Assembly: GCA_022824145.1 (NCBI GenBank) | Contig: JAJEAY010000050.1 | Location: 1-32,964 of the forward strand | Direction of reading: 5' to 3' | Origin: Rhodobacter sp. | Lineage (GTDB): Bacteria; Pseudomonadota; Alphaproteobacteria; Rhodobacterales; Rhodobacteraceae | Length of the DNA: 32,964 bases | In this document: one piece after another, positions 1 through 6,491 of the stretch | How positions within the stretch are numbered: position 1 is the stretch's first letter | How the letters are laid out: each line of letters opens with the position of its first letter | Notes under the pieces: generated by a model | The model's input: the letters and a program-made list of their open reading frames with translations, nothing else | Told to the model about the DNA's origin: nothing | Database searches by the model: none | Position numbers and translations under genes: made by a program

Positions 1-35
1 GCTGCGGCTGCGGCCGCGCCGATTCCTGCTTTCAT
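1..35 (-). CDS. Start of an unidentified leftward gene, cut by the window edge
   Basis: On the minus strand an ATG at 35-33 opens a frame that begins MKAGIGAAAAA and runs off the left edge. It is preceded by GGAG (minus strand, about 45-48) with a 9-nt spacing, a good Shine-Dalgarno. Only 11 complete codons are visible, so no family can be named. The Lys followed by an Ala/Gly-rich stretch could be the start of a signal peptide or of a low-complexity N-terminus. The call rests on the start codon plus ribosome site only. Confidence 0.4.
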   Translation of the reverse strand, partial: MKAGIGAAAAA

Positions 36-1917
36 GGCTCTTGTCTCCTGCTTGAGGTCTACGTTGTTCAATGGTGTGTAAAACCCCTCCGAGGCCTCCG
101 TACCAGAGACCTTCGAGGATGCAATGTCTCTCACCATTTGACCGGAAATCCGGCGGCTCCTGACGGCGCCTTGCGCATTTCAGCCAGCGACGGCAGCCGC
201 CCGGAGCGAAGCCACGGACCTGCACGTGCACGCTCGAGACGCGCGGGAACAAAAATGGCCTCAGCGCACGACGTCCTCACACAGATCGGCGAAAACCGGG
301 AACTTCCCAGCGTAACGGCATCCATCGCCCGGATCATCCGCAAGGTCGGCGGCACCATGCAGCCGATCCGTCGATCAAGATCAAGGCCATCCTTCCGCCT
401 TTCTCCGGCTTAACGGTCCCGCCGCAGGATTCCGCGACAGGACATGCGCAGACTGGCAAAGACAGCGCCGTACGTGAAATTCAAAATCGCGCGGATTTCG
501 ATACCAGATTCGATATGGCCGAAGAGTCCCGGGGGACAGCTGCCCGGAACATGTGCTCCCGCGCGCGTCGAGGCCGCGCCGCGAGGGTTTCGCCGTTAAC
601 GTTCGGCGGTCCGGACCGGCTCGGGATGGCGGCGCTCTCCGCCAGGCCGGTCCCGGCAGCCTTCCCTACAAGGGCGGCGCCCGCTTTCAACGGCTATCCC
701 CTGCCGCCTTGACGGATCCGTTTCCATCTCCGGCACTGGCAGTCGGGGCTGCTGGCTGCGGTCAGTTCATCGGAGCGGTCCTCCAGACGCTCCCCAGCGG
801 CGCGCGCTCCCCAGACGGTGGACGCCCTGCCGCCTTTGACCGTCAGGGCCGGTTTTCCGGCGAAAACGGAAATACTCGGCCCGCAGGGCGGATTTTCACG
901 GAATCCTCCGGACCAAGGCCGGTCGCCGGATCCGGCTCGGCAAAAAATTGCGCAGTTAAATCGAATTGGAAAGATCGGCCTGCGCCATACAGAAATCTCA
1001 CCCAGAAGGAGAAGGGATCACTGCTATTGGGCTCCACAACTTTAGATCTCATCAGCGCAAATTCTGCAGAGCAGTCCGCAGCATTTGCCAACGCTAACAG
1101 CAATTGGCGAACTTCGACAAGGGCTGCGCTCTCTGCATCTTCCGGGTCTCTGTAGGTAAGCGCCGAGTGATCGCTCCGATCATGGGCCATACTTTCCCGT
1201 CGACCGCATATGCTTTTCCAAAGTAGTTTTTGCTAACCAATGTGGCGCTTTCTGTCCGGCCATGGCCGGCCTGTTCCGACCCGCGTCGGTCACTGTTCGC
1301 ATGATCACGAGAAGCAACTGCGACGAATTTGAGGAGCACGTCTAGGTTGCCGTGGCGCTCCGCGCAGACTGCTGCTTCGTGCGCCCTCTTCGCTCGTGAG
1401 AGTGCTGTTTCAAAGCGCGCGCGAACGGGCAAGTCCGTTGTTTCCGTCCGAAGGGAACGGACTGCCGCACAGATCCGAAGACGCAGTGCCGGTTGTCTTC
1501 GGATCGACCCGCCCTGCGGCATGTCTCTCGTCGCTGCCTGAAAGCGATGCCCTGCGGAAGTGGACCCCTCATAAGGAATAGTCCGGAAGGTGGCAGGCAA
1601 GGCAATGGGTTTCCACAAGGCTCCGCGCCAATCTTTCAACAGCGACCTCCATCTGGATTAAACAACACTAATACACTGATTATTCGGAAATTAGTTCCGG
1701 TGGCGCGTCTTGTGAGGAGCAACCCGCGCAGGCAGTGACTGATGCCGGACGCCGCCCGCAGATGGATGTGCCGGGATGGGAAAGTTGGGGGAAGCGGACA
1801 TGCATGACCGATTCCGGCACTCGTACGGCTAGTTGGTTTCGCATCGGGTAGGACGGATGACGGAGAACGTGATGGCTCGACCTGTGCGCGGAACGCCGGA
1901 AGCAACAGCGGCGAGAA
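36..1917. other. Gene-poor stretch, probably decayed DNA
   Basis: Nearly 1.9 kb with many short overlapping frames on both strands but none with a recognisable domain, good start site and dominant coding frame. The best candidate is the 115-codon minus-strand frame 843-1190, listed separately. The longer minus frame 1094-1639 (181 codons) overlaps it and looks no better. Around 1655-1700 the DNA is locally AT-rich and contains CGGAA-N5-TTCCG (1685-1699), a small inverted repeat that may belong to a promoter region. The stretch probably holds remains of inserted DNA, given the worn mobile genes that follow. Confidence 0.5.
843..1190 (-). CDS. Possible small hypothetical protein
   Basis: An ATG frame of 115 codons with plausible amino-acid composition in its first 80 residues: an acidic/alanine helix-like segment (residues 15-40) followed by an aromatic segment around residues 59-76. 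No family is recognised. The last 30 residues are rich in Pro, Gly and Arg and look like read-through of non-coding GC-rich DNA. The ribosome site (GGGAAAGT just before the ATG) is weak and too close. A different minus-strand frame (1094-1639) overlaps its start, and at most one of the two can be real. This is the least unlikely gene in the stretch, not a firm call. Confidence 0.2.
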   Translation of the reverse strand: MAHDRSDHSALTYRDPEDAESAALVEVRQLLLALANAADCSAEFALMRSKVVEPNSSDPFSFWVRFLYGAGRSFQFDLTAQFFAEPDPATGLGPEDSVKIRPAGRVFPFSPENRP

Positions 1918-3513
1918 ATGAAAGTCAGTGACGCCTGCCCGCGTTCGGTTGGCGGGCAGCGTCTAGAGTCAGCGGTGGACTACGTTGCGAAGCTCAGGAA
2001 AGCTATCCCGGAAGCGTTCAGCGGCGGGGAGATCGACTTCGTGACGCTGCGGCGGCTTCTGGGGGCCAGCGGCGAAACCGGCGGCGGGAGTTACGGACTT
2101 GTCTGGCACGGCAAGCGCGAGGCGCGCGGGACCGCCCGGACTCCGGCGTTCGGCACGCTTCTTCCGTGTCCGGAGCTCAGCGTCGACTGGGAACGGACGG
2201 GCAACCTGCTCGTCGAAGGCGACAACCTCGAAGCTCTCAAGCTGCTGCGGAAGAGCCACTCCGGCAAGGTCAGGCTCATCTACATCGATCCGCCCTACAA
2301 CACCGGCAGGGATTTCGTCTACAGGGACTGTTTCCGGGACAGCGTCGGCCGGTACCTCCGGATGACCGGACAGGACGCGGAGCGCTCCGGCCGGCTCCAC
2401 ACCGGCTGGCTGAACATGATGTATCCGCGTCTGGAGCTCGCAAGGACGTTCCTCAGCGGGGACGGCGTGATTTTCATCTCGATCGACGATGGGGAGGTCG
2501 GCAACCTGCGTCTGGTCTGCGACGAGATATTCGGGGAGGGGAATTTCGTCGCGAACGTCGTCTGGCAGAAGAAATACACCCGCGCCAACGATGCGAGGTG
2601 GTTTTCCGACAGCCATGACCATATCTTGGTGTATGCTAGGAGAAAGGAGGCGCTGAAGCTCAGCGGCCAGCCCCGCAGCCCCGCGCAGCTGAAGGCATAC
2701 TCCAATCCGGACAGCCATCCGAAAGGGCCGTGGAAGGCCACGCCGCTCCACGCGAAGAGCGGCAGGAACACGGAGCCGTTCACGTTCCGGAACGGCGTGG
2801 TCTGGGCGCCTCCGAAGGGAACGTACCGGCGCTTCAGCGACGCATCCATGCGGCATATGGACGGGATGGACGAGATCTGGTTCGGCAGGGACGGGAAGCA
2901 GGTTCCGCAGAGGAAGACCTTCCTTTCCGAGGCGAGGGAGCGCGTGACGCCGACAACCCTCTGGCTGCATCAGGAAGCGGGCCACAACCACGAGGCCAAC
3001 AGCGACCTCAAGGCGCTCGGCCTCGGAGGGGTGTTCGACAACCCGAAACCGGTGCGCCTGGTCAGGCGGATGCTGGATCTCGCCACGGACGCGGACGCGG
3101 GCCACATCGTGATGGATTTCTTCGCCGGGTCCGGGACGACCGCGCAGGCCGTCATCGACGCGAACGAAGCGGACGGCGGCAACAGGCGCTTCGTATGCAT
3201 ACAGGCTCCGGAGCCGATAGAACCCGCCCGGTACGCGGGCGGGATGGCGTTCTCGAATATTTCCGACTTCGCTGCGGAGCGGATCGCGCGGGCGGGCCGG
3301 GCGTCGGCGGCCGCCAGCCTCCGGGACGGCCTTGACCGCGGATTCCGGCGGCTGAAACTGGTGCCGGATACTGCGGCAGAAACAGGTTCGGCATCGATTT
3401 CTGGCCCGAGCGGTGCCGCCGAAACGCAAGCGCTGCAGGAACAGCGCCATGATCGTCTCTCAACTGCGACAGGCGCGCTGCGAGGACAGGAGCCAGGTCA
3501 CGGACGACCCTGA
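1918..3513 (+). CDS. mod: Type III restriction-modification DNA methyltransferase (Mod), C-terminally truncated
   Basis: Adenine-specific DNA methyltransferase of the beta class, where the catalytic DPPYNTG (about residue 124) precedes the AdoMet-binding FFAGSGTT (about 401-408). The N-terminal segment reading YVAKLRKAIPEAF...EIDFVTLRRLLG is the usual Mod opening. The protein is 531 residues, while Mod subunits are commonly above 600. Family resemblance stops at FRRLKL (about residue 480); the last 50 residues are Ala/Gln/Arg-rich filler read through foreign DNA. No res (helicase-nuclease) gene follows; instead an antitoxin gene begins 120 bp downstream. The ATG at 1918 has only a weak ribosome site (GGCGAG). 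The catalytic core looks intact, so it could still be an orphan methylase, but loss of the C-terminal region argues for decay. Confidence 0.85.
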   Translation: MKVSDACPRSVGGQRLESAVDYVAKLRKAIPEAFSGGEIDFVTLRRLLGASGETGGGSYGLVWHGKREARGTARTPAFGTLLPCPELSVDWERTGNLLVEGDNLEALKLLRKSHSGKVRLIYIDPPYNTGRDFVYRDCFRDSVGRYLRMTGQDAERSGRLHTGWLNMMYPRLELARTFLSGDGVIFISIDDGEVGNLRLVCDEIFGEGNFVANVVWQKKYTRANDARWFSDSHDHILVYARRKEALKLSGQPRSPAQLKAYSNPDSHPKGPWKATPLHAKSGRNTEPFTFRNGVVWAPPKGTYRRFSDASMRHMDGMDEIWFGRDGKQVPQRKTFLSEARERVTPTTLWLHQEAGHNHEANSDLKALGLGGVFDNPKPVRLVRRMLDLATDADAGHIVMDFFAGSGTTAQAVIDANEADGGNRRFVCIQAPEPIEPARYAGGMAFSNISDFAAERIARAGRASAAASLRDGLDRGFRRLKLVPDTAAETGSASISGPSGAAETQALQEQRHDRLSTATGALRGQEPGHGRP

Positions 3514-3522
3514 TCCCGGACG

Positions 3523-3637
3523 CCGGCTGAACGCGGCGCGGCAGGACATCGAGTCTTCTGCTGTGCGGTACTGGCAAGGGAGCGTAGGAAAAGGACATTT
3601 TCATAGCCGGAGAACTAGCAAAGGAGACTTACGATGA
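3523..3637 (+). pseudogene. Possible remnant of a HigB/RelE-type addiction toxin (C-terminal tail)
   Basis: In frame 2 just before the antitoxin gene the reading frame contains RQDIESSAVRYWQ (about 3541-3579). It resembles the closing helix of the 'addiction module killer' toxins that precede this antitoxin family, which typically end DIERA.xYW. The frame's stop TGA (3635-3637) overlaps the antitoxin ATG (3634-3636) as ATGA. The body of the toxin, including its catalytic beta-sheet, is absent: upstream in this frame is only the shadow of the mod tail. This is inferred from one short match and the gene order, and it may be chance. Confidence 0.3.
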
Positions 3638-3927
3638 AGACCACGAAACTTGATCCTTCCAAGCACCTCACTACTCCAGAGCCGCAGGCTGAGCTTGTGG
3701 CCGAGGCGATCGAGTCCGGCGATCCGAAGTTTATTGCTCACGCGCTTGGCACGGTTGCCCGCTTGCGCGGAGTGACCGAAGTATCCAGAACGTCGGGCGT
3801 GTCGCGCGAAGCTCTTCACAGGTCGCTGAACGAAAACGGTGATCCGCGGCTGAGCACCCTGACCAGTGTGCTGTCAGCACTTGGTTTAGGTCTTGAGGTC
3901 AAGGTGCTGCACAACCCCGACGGATAG
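3634..3927 (+). CDS. HigA-like addiction module antidote protein (orphan antitoxin)
   Basis: A 97-residue helix-turn-helix protein of the 'probable addiction module antidote' family. Visible features are the N-terminal LxTPE element, the VARLRGVTEVSRTSGVSREA segment (about residues 41-60, the DNA-recognition helix-turn-helix), the LHRSLNENGDPRL element and a C-terminal VLSALGLGLEVKV strand. Such proteins bind and neutralise a RelE/HigB-fold mRNA-cleaving toxin and repress their own operon. The start is supported by AAGGAG (3621-3626) with 7-nt spacing. The toxin gene normally lies immediately upstream, and there only a possible tail remains. An orphan antitoxin could act as an anti-addiction factor or as a repressor. 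Confidence 0.85.
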   Translation: MKTTKLDPSKHLTTPEPQAELVAEAIESGDPKFIAHALGTVARLRGVTEVSRTSGVSREALHRSLNENGDPRLSTLTSVLSALGLGLEVKVLHNPDG

Positions 3928-4060
3928 TCCTGCACTGGTCAATGCCTAATGACCGATCCGATCAAACACCATACATGCCCATGGAGCGCGCATGCTGTTC
4001 CCGAGCGGTCTTTTTTTGGTCCGCGCGGCTCTCATTGTCCAACCGTGAACAGCTTGCTCC
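3928..4060 (+). other. Intergenic, no gene seen
   Basis: Short stretch between the antitoxin gene and the transposase fragment. Small overlapping frames exist but none resembles a protein family. It may be further eroded insertion-sequence DNA. Confidence 0.4.
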
Positions 4061-4222
4061 GATCCGCACCTGTCCCTCCACACGTTCACGGCGGGCAACG
4101 GCGGGGAATTCATGGACTACGTTCAGGTGTTGGAGGTGCCGGGCGCGAACTGTTGTTTCGCGCACCCTTACCGCTCCGGGGAGCGGAGGCTCAATGAACA
4201 TACGAACGGGCTCGTCCGTTGA
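4061..4222 (+). pseudogene. IS30-family transposase fragment (decayed)
   Basis: Frame 2 reads HTFTAGNGGEFMDY (about 4079-4120) and then FAHPYRSGERRLNEHTNGLVR (split here as FAHPYRSGER and RLNEHTNGLVR), ending at TGA 4220-4222. This matches the catalytic-core pattern of IS30-type DDE transposases: T.DNG.EF, then YFA.PY.SWERG.NENTNGL.R. The second catalytic Asp of the DNG motif is replaced by Gly (AGNG), while the Glu of NENTNGL is kept. Upstream in the same frame there is a stop at 4046-4048, and nothing of the N-terminal helix-turn-helix is seen. Downstream the same frame ends WAGVAFS-stop at 4307-4309, which could be a trace of the transposase C-terminus. The element is dead and no terminal repeats could be delimited. 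Confidence 0.75.
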
Positions 4223-4383
4223 TGCATTCCGCCGCGCATGGATGGGTTCAGGCGGTGCAGGAACTTATGGACGTGCGTCTCCACATGGGCGGGTGTTGCG
4301 TTCTCTTGAGTGGAATTTCGGCAACAACGAAAGGCGCGTCGGGCACAGATTGCTGACAGCAGAAATGGATTGTGTTCGCCCTG

Positions 4384-4412
4384 TTGATTTCAGTTGAAAT
4401 AAACCATGAAAT
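4384..4412 (+). promoter_or_regulatory. Candidate vapBC promoter with overlapping palindrome
   Basis: TTGATT (4384-4389) and TGAAAT (4407-4412) are separated by 17 nt, each matching the sigma-70 boxes at 4 of 6 positions. Between them lies ATTTCA-GT-TGAAAT (4387-4400), an inverted repeat with 6-bp arms. VapB-type antitoxins repress their own promoter by binding such palindromes, so this is a reasonable operator. It lies about 45-70 nt before the antitoxin start. Confidence 0.4.
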
Positions 4413-4456
4413 GGTCCAATAATCGGAACCTGTATCCACAGCACGGAATCATCCCA

Positions 4457-4714
4457 ATGGAAATCCCCGTATCCAAGGCAAAAGGAATGCTGACCGAACT
4501 GGTCCGTCGTGCCGAAACTGGCCAGGACGTTGTGCTCACTCGTCATGGCAGGGCGGCGGTTTCCCTTGTGCCGGTTCGCCCTCAGCTTGACCCCGACGCG
4601 AAGCGTGCCGCGATAGCCTCTATTTGTGCTGCAGCGGCGCAAAAACGGATCGCCGGTGCCGACGCTGCCCGGAGTCAGGATTTTCTTTATGGCGAAAGCG
4701 GCCTCCCAGATTGA
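4457..4714 (+). CDS. vapB: Phd/YefM-VapB-type antitoxin
   Basis: An 85-residue antitoxin. The first part, MEIPVSKAKGMLTELVRRAE, is the dimeric Phd/YefM DNA-binding fold, followed by GQDVVLTRHGRAAVSLVPV. The C-terminal tail after residue 45 is flexible and toxin-binding and ends DFLYGESGLPD, close to the DFLYDENGLP ending common in this family. The ATG at 4457 is chosen over an in-frame ATG at 4406 because homologues begin at the MEIPVSKAK strand and the upstream one would sit inside the promoter. It neutralises the PIN-domain toxin encoded immediately after it; the two frames overlap (TTGA). Confidence 0.88.
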   Translation: MEIPVSKAKGMLTELVRRAETGQDVVLTRHGRAAVSLVPVRPQLDPDAKRAAIASICAAAAQKRIAGADAARSQDFLYGESGLPD

Positions 4715-5136
4715 TTGTCGTAGACACATCGGCCTTGATGGCTGTTCTGCTGGAGGAACCGACTGCGGATGAGTGCACCGAGGTTCTGGCAAGCGAGCGC
4801 GGGGTGATTTCCGCAGCGACTGTTGCTGAAGCATTGATCGTCGCCAAACGCCGAGGATTGGGTCCGGAGATGATCGGCTTGATTGATGGCCTCGGCCTCG
4901 AAGTCGTGAACGTGACCGCAGCGACGGCTCGCCGGGTTGCCGATGCCTATGCTGAATGGGGCAAAGGCGGGCACTCCGCCGCCCTGAACTTCGGCGATTG
5001 CTTCGCCTACGATCTTGCCAAGTCCCGTGACTGTCCTTTGCTTTACGTGGGAATGGATTTCGGGCGAACCGACATTGTCGGTGCCATAAATTCCGCGCGA
5101 AGACCGCCAACCCAGTCGCTTCACCGAGGAGTCTGA
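4711..5136 (+). CDS. vapC: PIN-domain ribonuclease toxin VapC
   Basis: A 141-residue PIN-domain RNase of a type II toxin-antitoxin system. The acidic metal-binding residues are visible: Asp in VVDTSALMA (residue 5), Glu in AATVAEALI (about 40), Asp in NFGDCFAYDLAK (about 96), and Asp in the closing MDFGRTDI. VapC toxins cleave tRNA or rRNA when not bound by antitoxin. The start is TTG at 4711, which overlaps the antitoxin stop (TGA 4712-4714) and puts IVVDTSA at the N-terminus exactly as in the family. An upstream in-frame ATG at 4624 would add 29 residues that lie inside vapB and is rejected. All key residues are present, so the pair should be functional. Confidence 0.9.
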   Translation: MIVVDTSALMAVLLEEPTADECTEVLASERGVISAATVAEALIVAKRRGLGPEMIGLIDGLGLEVVNVTAATARRVADAYAEWGKGGHSAALNFGDCFAYDLAKSRDCPLLYVGMDFGRTDIVGAINSARRPPTQSLHRGV

Positions 5137-5718
5137 AAAAGACCCTGACACATCTTGGACAAGTTCCGCGATGTGAGATGAAACGCATTCCTGACTTTGT
5201 TCAGTCCTCGTCCCAGTCGTTCTGAGGCATGAAATACGCCCAGTCAGAACCGTGCGGGACTATGGAACCGGATCATCGGCGAAACTCAACACTCGGACGG
5301 TTGGGTGGGCTGGGTTTGCAATCAGGTCCACTCCATGCACAGTCTTTCTGCCGGGACAGACACCGAGGTAGGTCGCGTGTCTGCTGCCTCGGCATGGCGG
5401 AAATGGATCGCTTAAGACGGCGATAGCCGGTCACCTTCCAACTGAACAGCCATGGACTTGGTTAGGCGTGGATGCAGGGCAGGTTCGTGTGGAGGTGAGC
5501 ATTTGCAGTGACACCAGGTCATCACCTCCGGAATCTATTGATCTGACAGACCCATGCATAACGCATTGTGGAACCATATCCGGCATCCGCAACCGGGCCC
5601 ACGGAAATTCGGCAGTTGGACATTGTTGGCAAGGGGGTTTTGCGTGAGGTGAGTCCGGGAACGAGAATCCAATTGCGGACTTTGGATTCCTGAAGCATGA
5701 TACCAAGTGGAGGATTTC
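5137..5718. other. Intergenic region before the sugar operon
   Basis: About 580 bp without a convincing gene. On the minus strand a short frame ends FMPQNDWDED-stop near 5215-5230; on the plus strand a frame at about 5456-5648 contains GQVRVEVSICSD, faintly like the N-terminal part of zinc alcohol dehydrogenases. Neither could be extended to a family. The last 55 bp carry the inverted repeat and the ribosome site of the sugar operon, which are listed separately. The rest is probably eroded DNA plus the operon's promoter. Confidence 0.5.
5665..5689 (+). promoter_or_regulatory. Perfect 8-9-8 inverted repeat, candidate operator of the sugar operon
   Basis: GAATCCAA (5665-5672) and TTGGATTC (5682-5689) are exact reverse complements separated by 9 nt, ending 29 nt before the GTG start of the first operon gene. 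Size and position fit a binding site for a dimeric repressor such as a LacI or GntR family protein; as RNA it would form a hairpin in the leader. No regulator gene is present in the window, so the cognate protein is unknown. The spacer begins TTGCGG, which with CATGAT 17 nt later resembles a promoter, but that would place transcription start inside the ribosome site. Confidence 0.5.
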
Positions 5719-6447
5719 GTGTCATTAACGGCCAGATTTGATTTTTCGGGTACCAGCGTAATCGTCATTGGCGCAAGCCGAGCTGGAATCGGCGCCGCGA
5801 TCGCCCGCGCTTTCCAGGCTGCGGGAGCGACGGTCACGATAACCGGAATCGAGGATGAACCGGTCGAACCTGACCGGCACCGTTTCGCTTACAGCCAACT
5901 TGACGTAACCGATACCGAAGCGGTGCGCGAGCTCAGCGAGAAGATGGACCGCCTTGATGTTCTGGTGAATTGCGCCGCGATCACCGCAAGGGGCGAGGAG
6001 ATGGAGCCTTCCTTCTTCTCGAGAGTGCTTGACGTCAATGTCACCGGCAGCTTCCGCTGTGCGGAAGCGTTCCATAGGCAACTCAAGGCGAGTGGAGGAA
6101 GCGTCATCAATATCGCCTCAATGTATGCCCGATTCGGAAGCCCGGCAAACCCTGCCTACGGCGCCAGCAAAGCGGCCGTCGAGCAGCTGACGAAATCGCT
6201 GGCCATTGCTTGGGCGGACGACGGAATCAGGGTCAATGCCGTCGCTCCGGGATTCATCGTGACCGAACAGTCGGCCCGTGCCCGATCCAATCCGTCGTTT
6301 GTGGCGGCGGTTAGCGAGCGTACTCCGATGCATAGGTGGGGGCTTCCCGAGGACATCGCCGGTACCGTGCAGTTCCTTGCTTCGTCAGCAGCATCCTTCA
6401 TCACAGGTGCCTGCCTTCCAGTGGACGGGGGATATTCAGTTGCGTAG
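5719..6447 (+). CDS. Short-chain dehydrogenase/reductase (SDR), classical type
   Basis: A 242-residue NAD(P)-dependent oxidoreductase, first gene of the sugar operon. It shows the glycine-rich cofactor loop GASRAGIG, the NCAAI motif, the catalytic Ser134, Tyr147 and Lys151 (IASMYA, then YGASK), the PGFIVTE loop and the C-terminal GACLPVDGGYS of classical SDRs. It would oxidise or reduce a hydroxyl/keto group of the imported sugar or polyol; the substrate cannot be read from the sequence. The GTG at 5719 is preferred over the GTG at 5707 because GGAGGA (5709-5714) sits 4-5 nt before it. The next gene starts 44 bp downstream. Confidence 0.9.
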   Translation: MSLTARFDFSGTSVIVIGASRAGIGAAIARAFQAAGATVTITGIEDEPVEPDRHRFAYSQLDVTDTEAVRELSEKMDRLDVLVNCAAITARGEEMEPSFFSRVLDVNVTGSFRCAEAFHRQLKASGGSVINIASMYARFGSPANPAYGASKAAVEQLTKSLAIAWADDGIRVNAVAPGFIVTEQSARARSNPSFVAAVSERTPMHRWGLPEDIAGTVQFLASSAASFITGACLPVDGGYSVA

Positions 6448-6491
6448 ATTCACACTTGCGGAGGCCATCTGATAATGTGGAGAATGCTGCC

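Noticed and set aside
1969-3450. A 493-codon minus-strand frame opposite the methyltransferase gene
   Set aside because: It is Arg/Pro/Val-rich with no family motifs, while the plus strand carries clear methyltransferase motifs.
4265-5188. A 307-codon minus-strand frame over vapBC
   Set aside because: It is Arg/Ser/Pro-rich composition without motifs; vapB and vapC on the other strand are certain.
5456-5648. Plus-strand peptide with VRVEVSICSD, faintly like zinc alcohol dehydrogenase
   Set aside because: The match is about ten residues, the following residues do not follow the family, and no further motif was found.
5673-5701. TTGCGG-N17-CATGAT as the sugar operon promoter
   Set aside because: Transcription would start at about 5708, leaving no leader before the ribosome site at 5709-5714; the inverted repeat is the stronger signal there.
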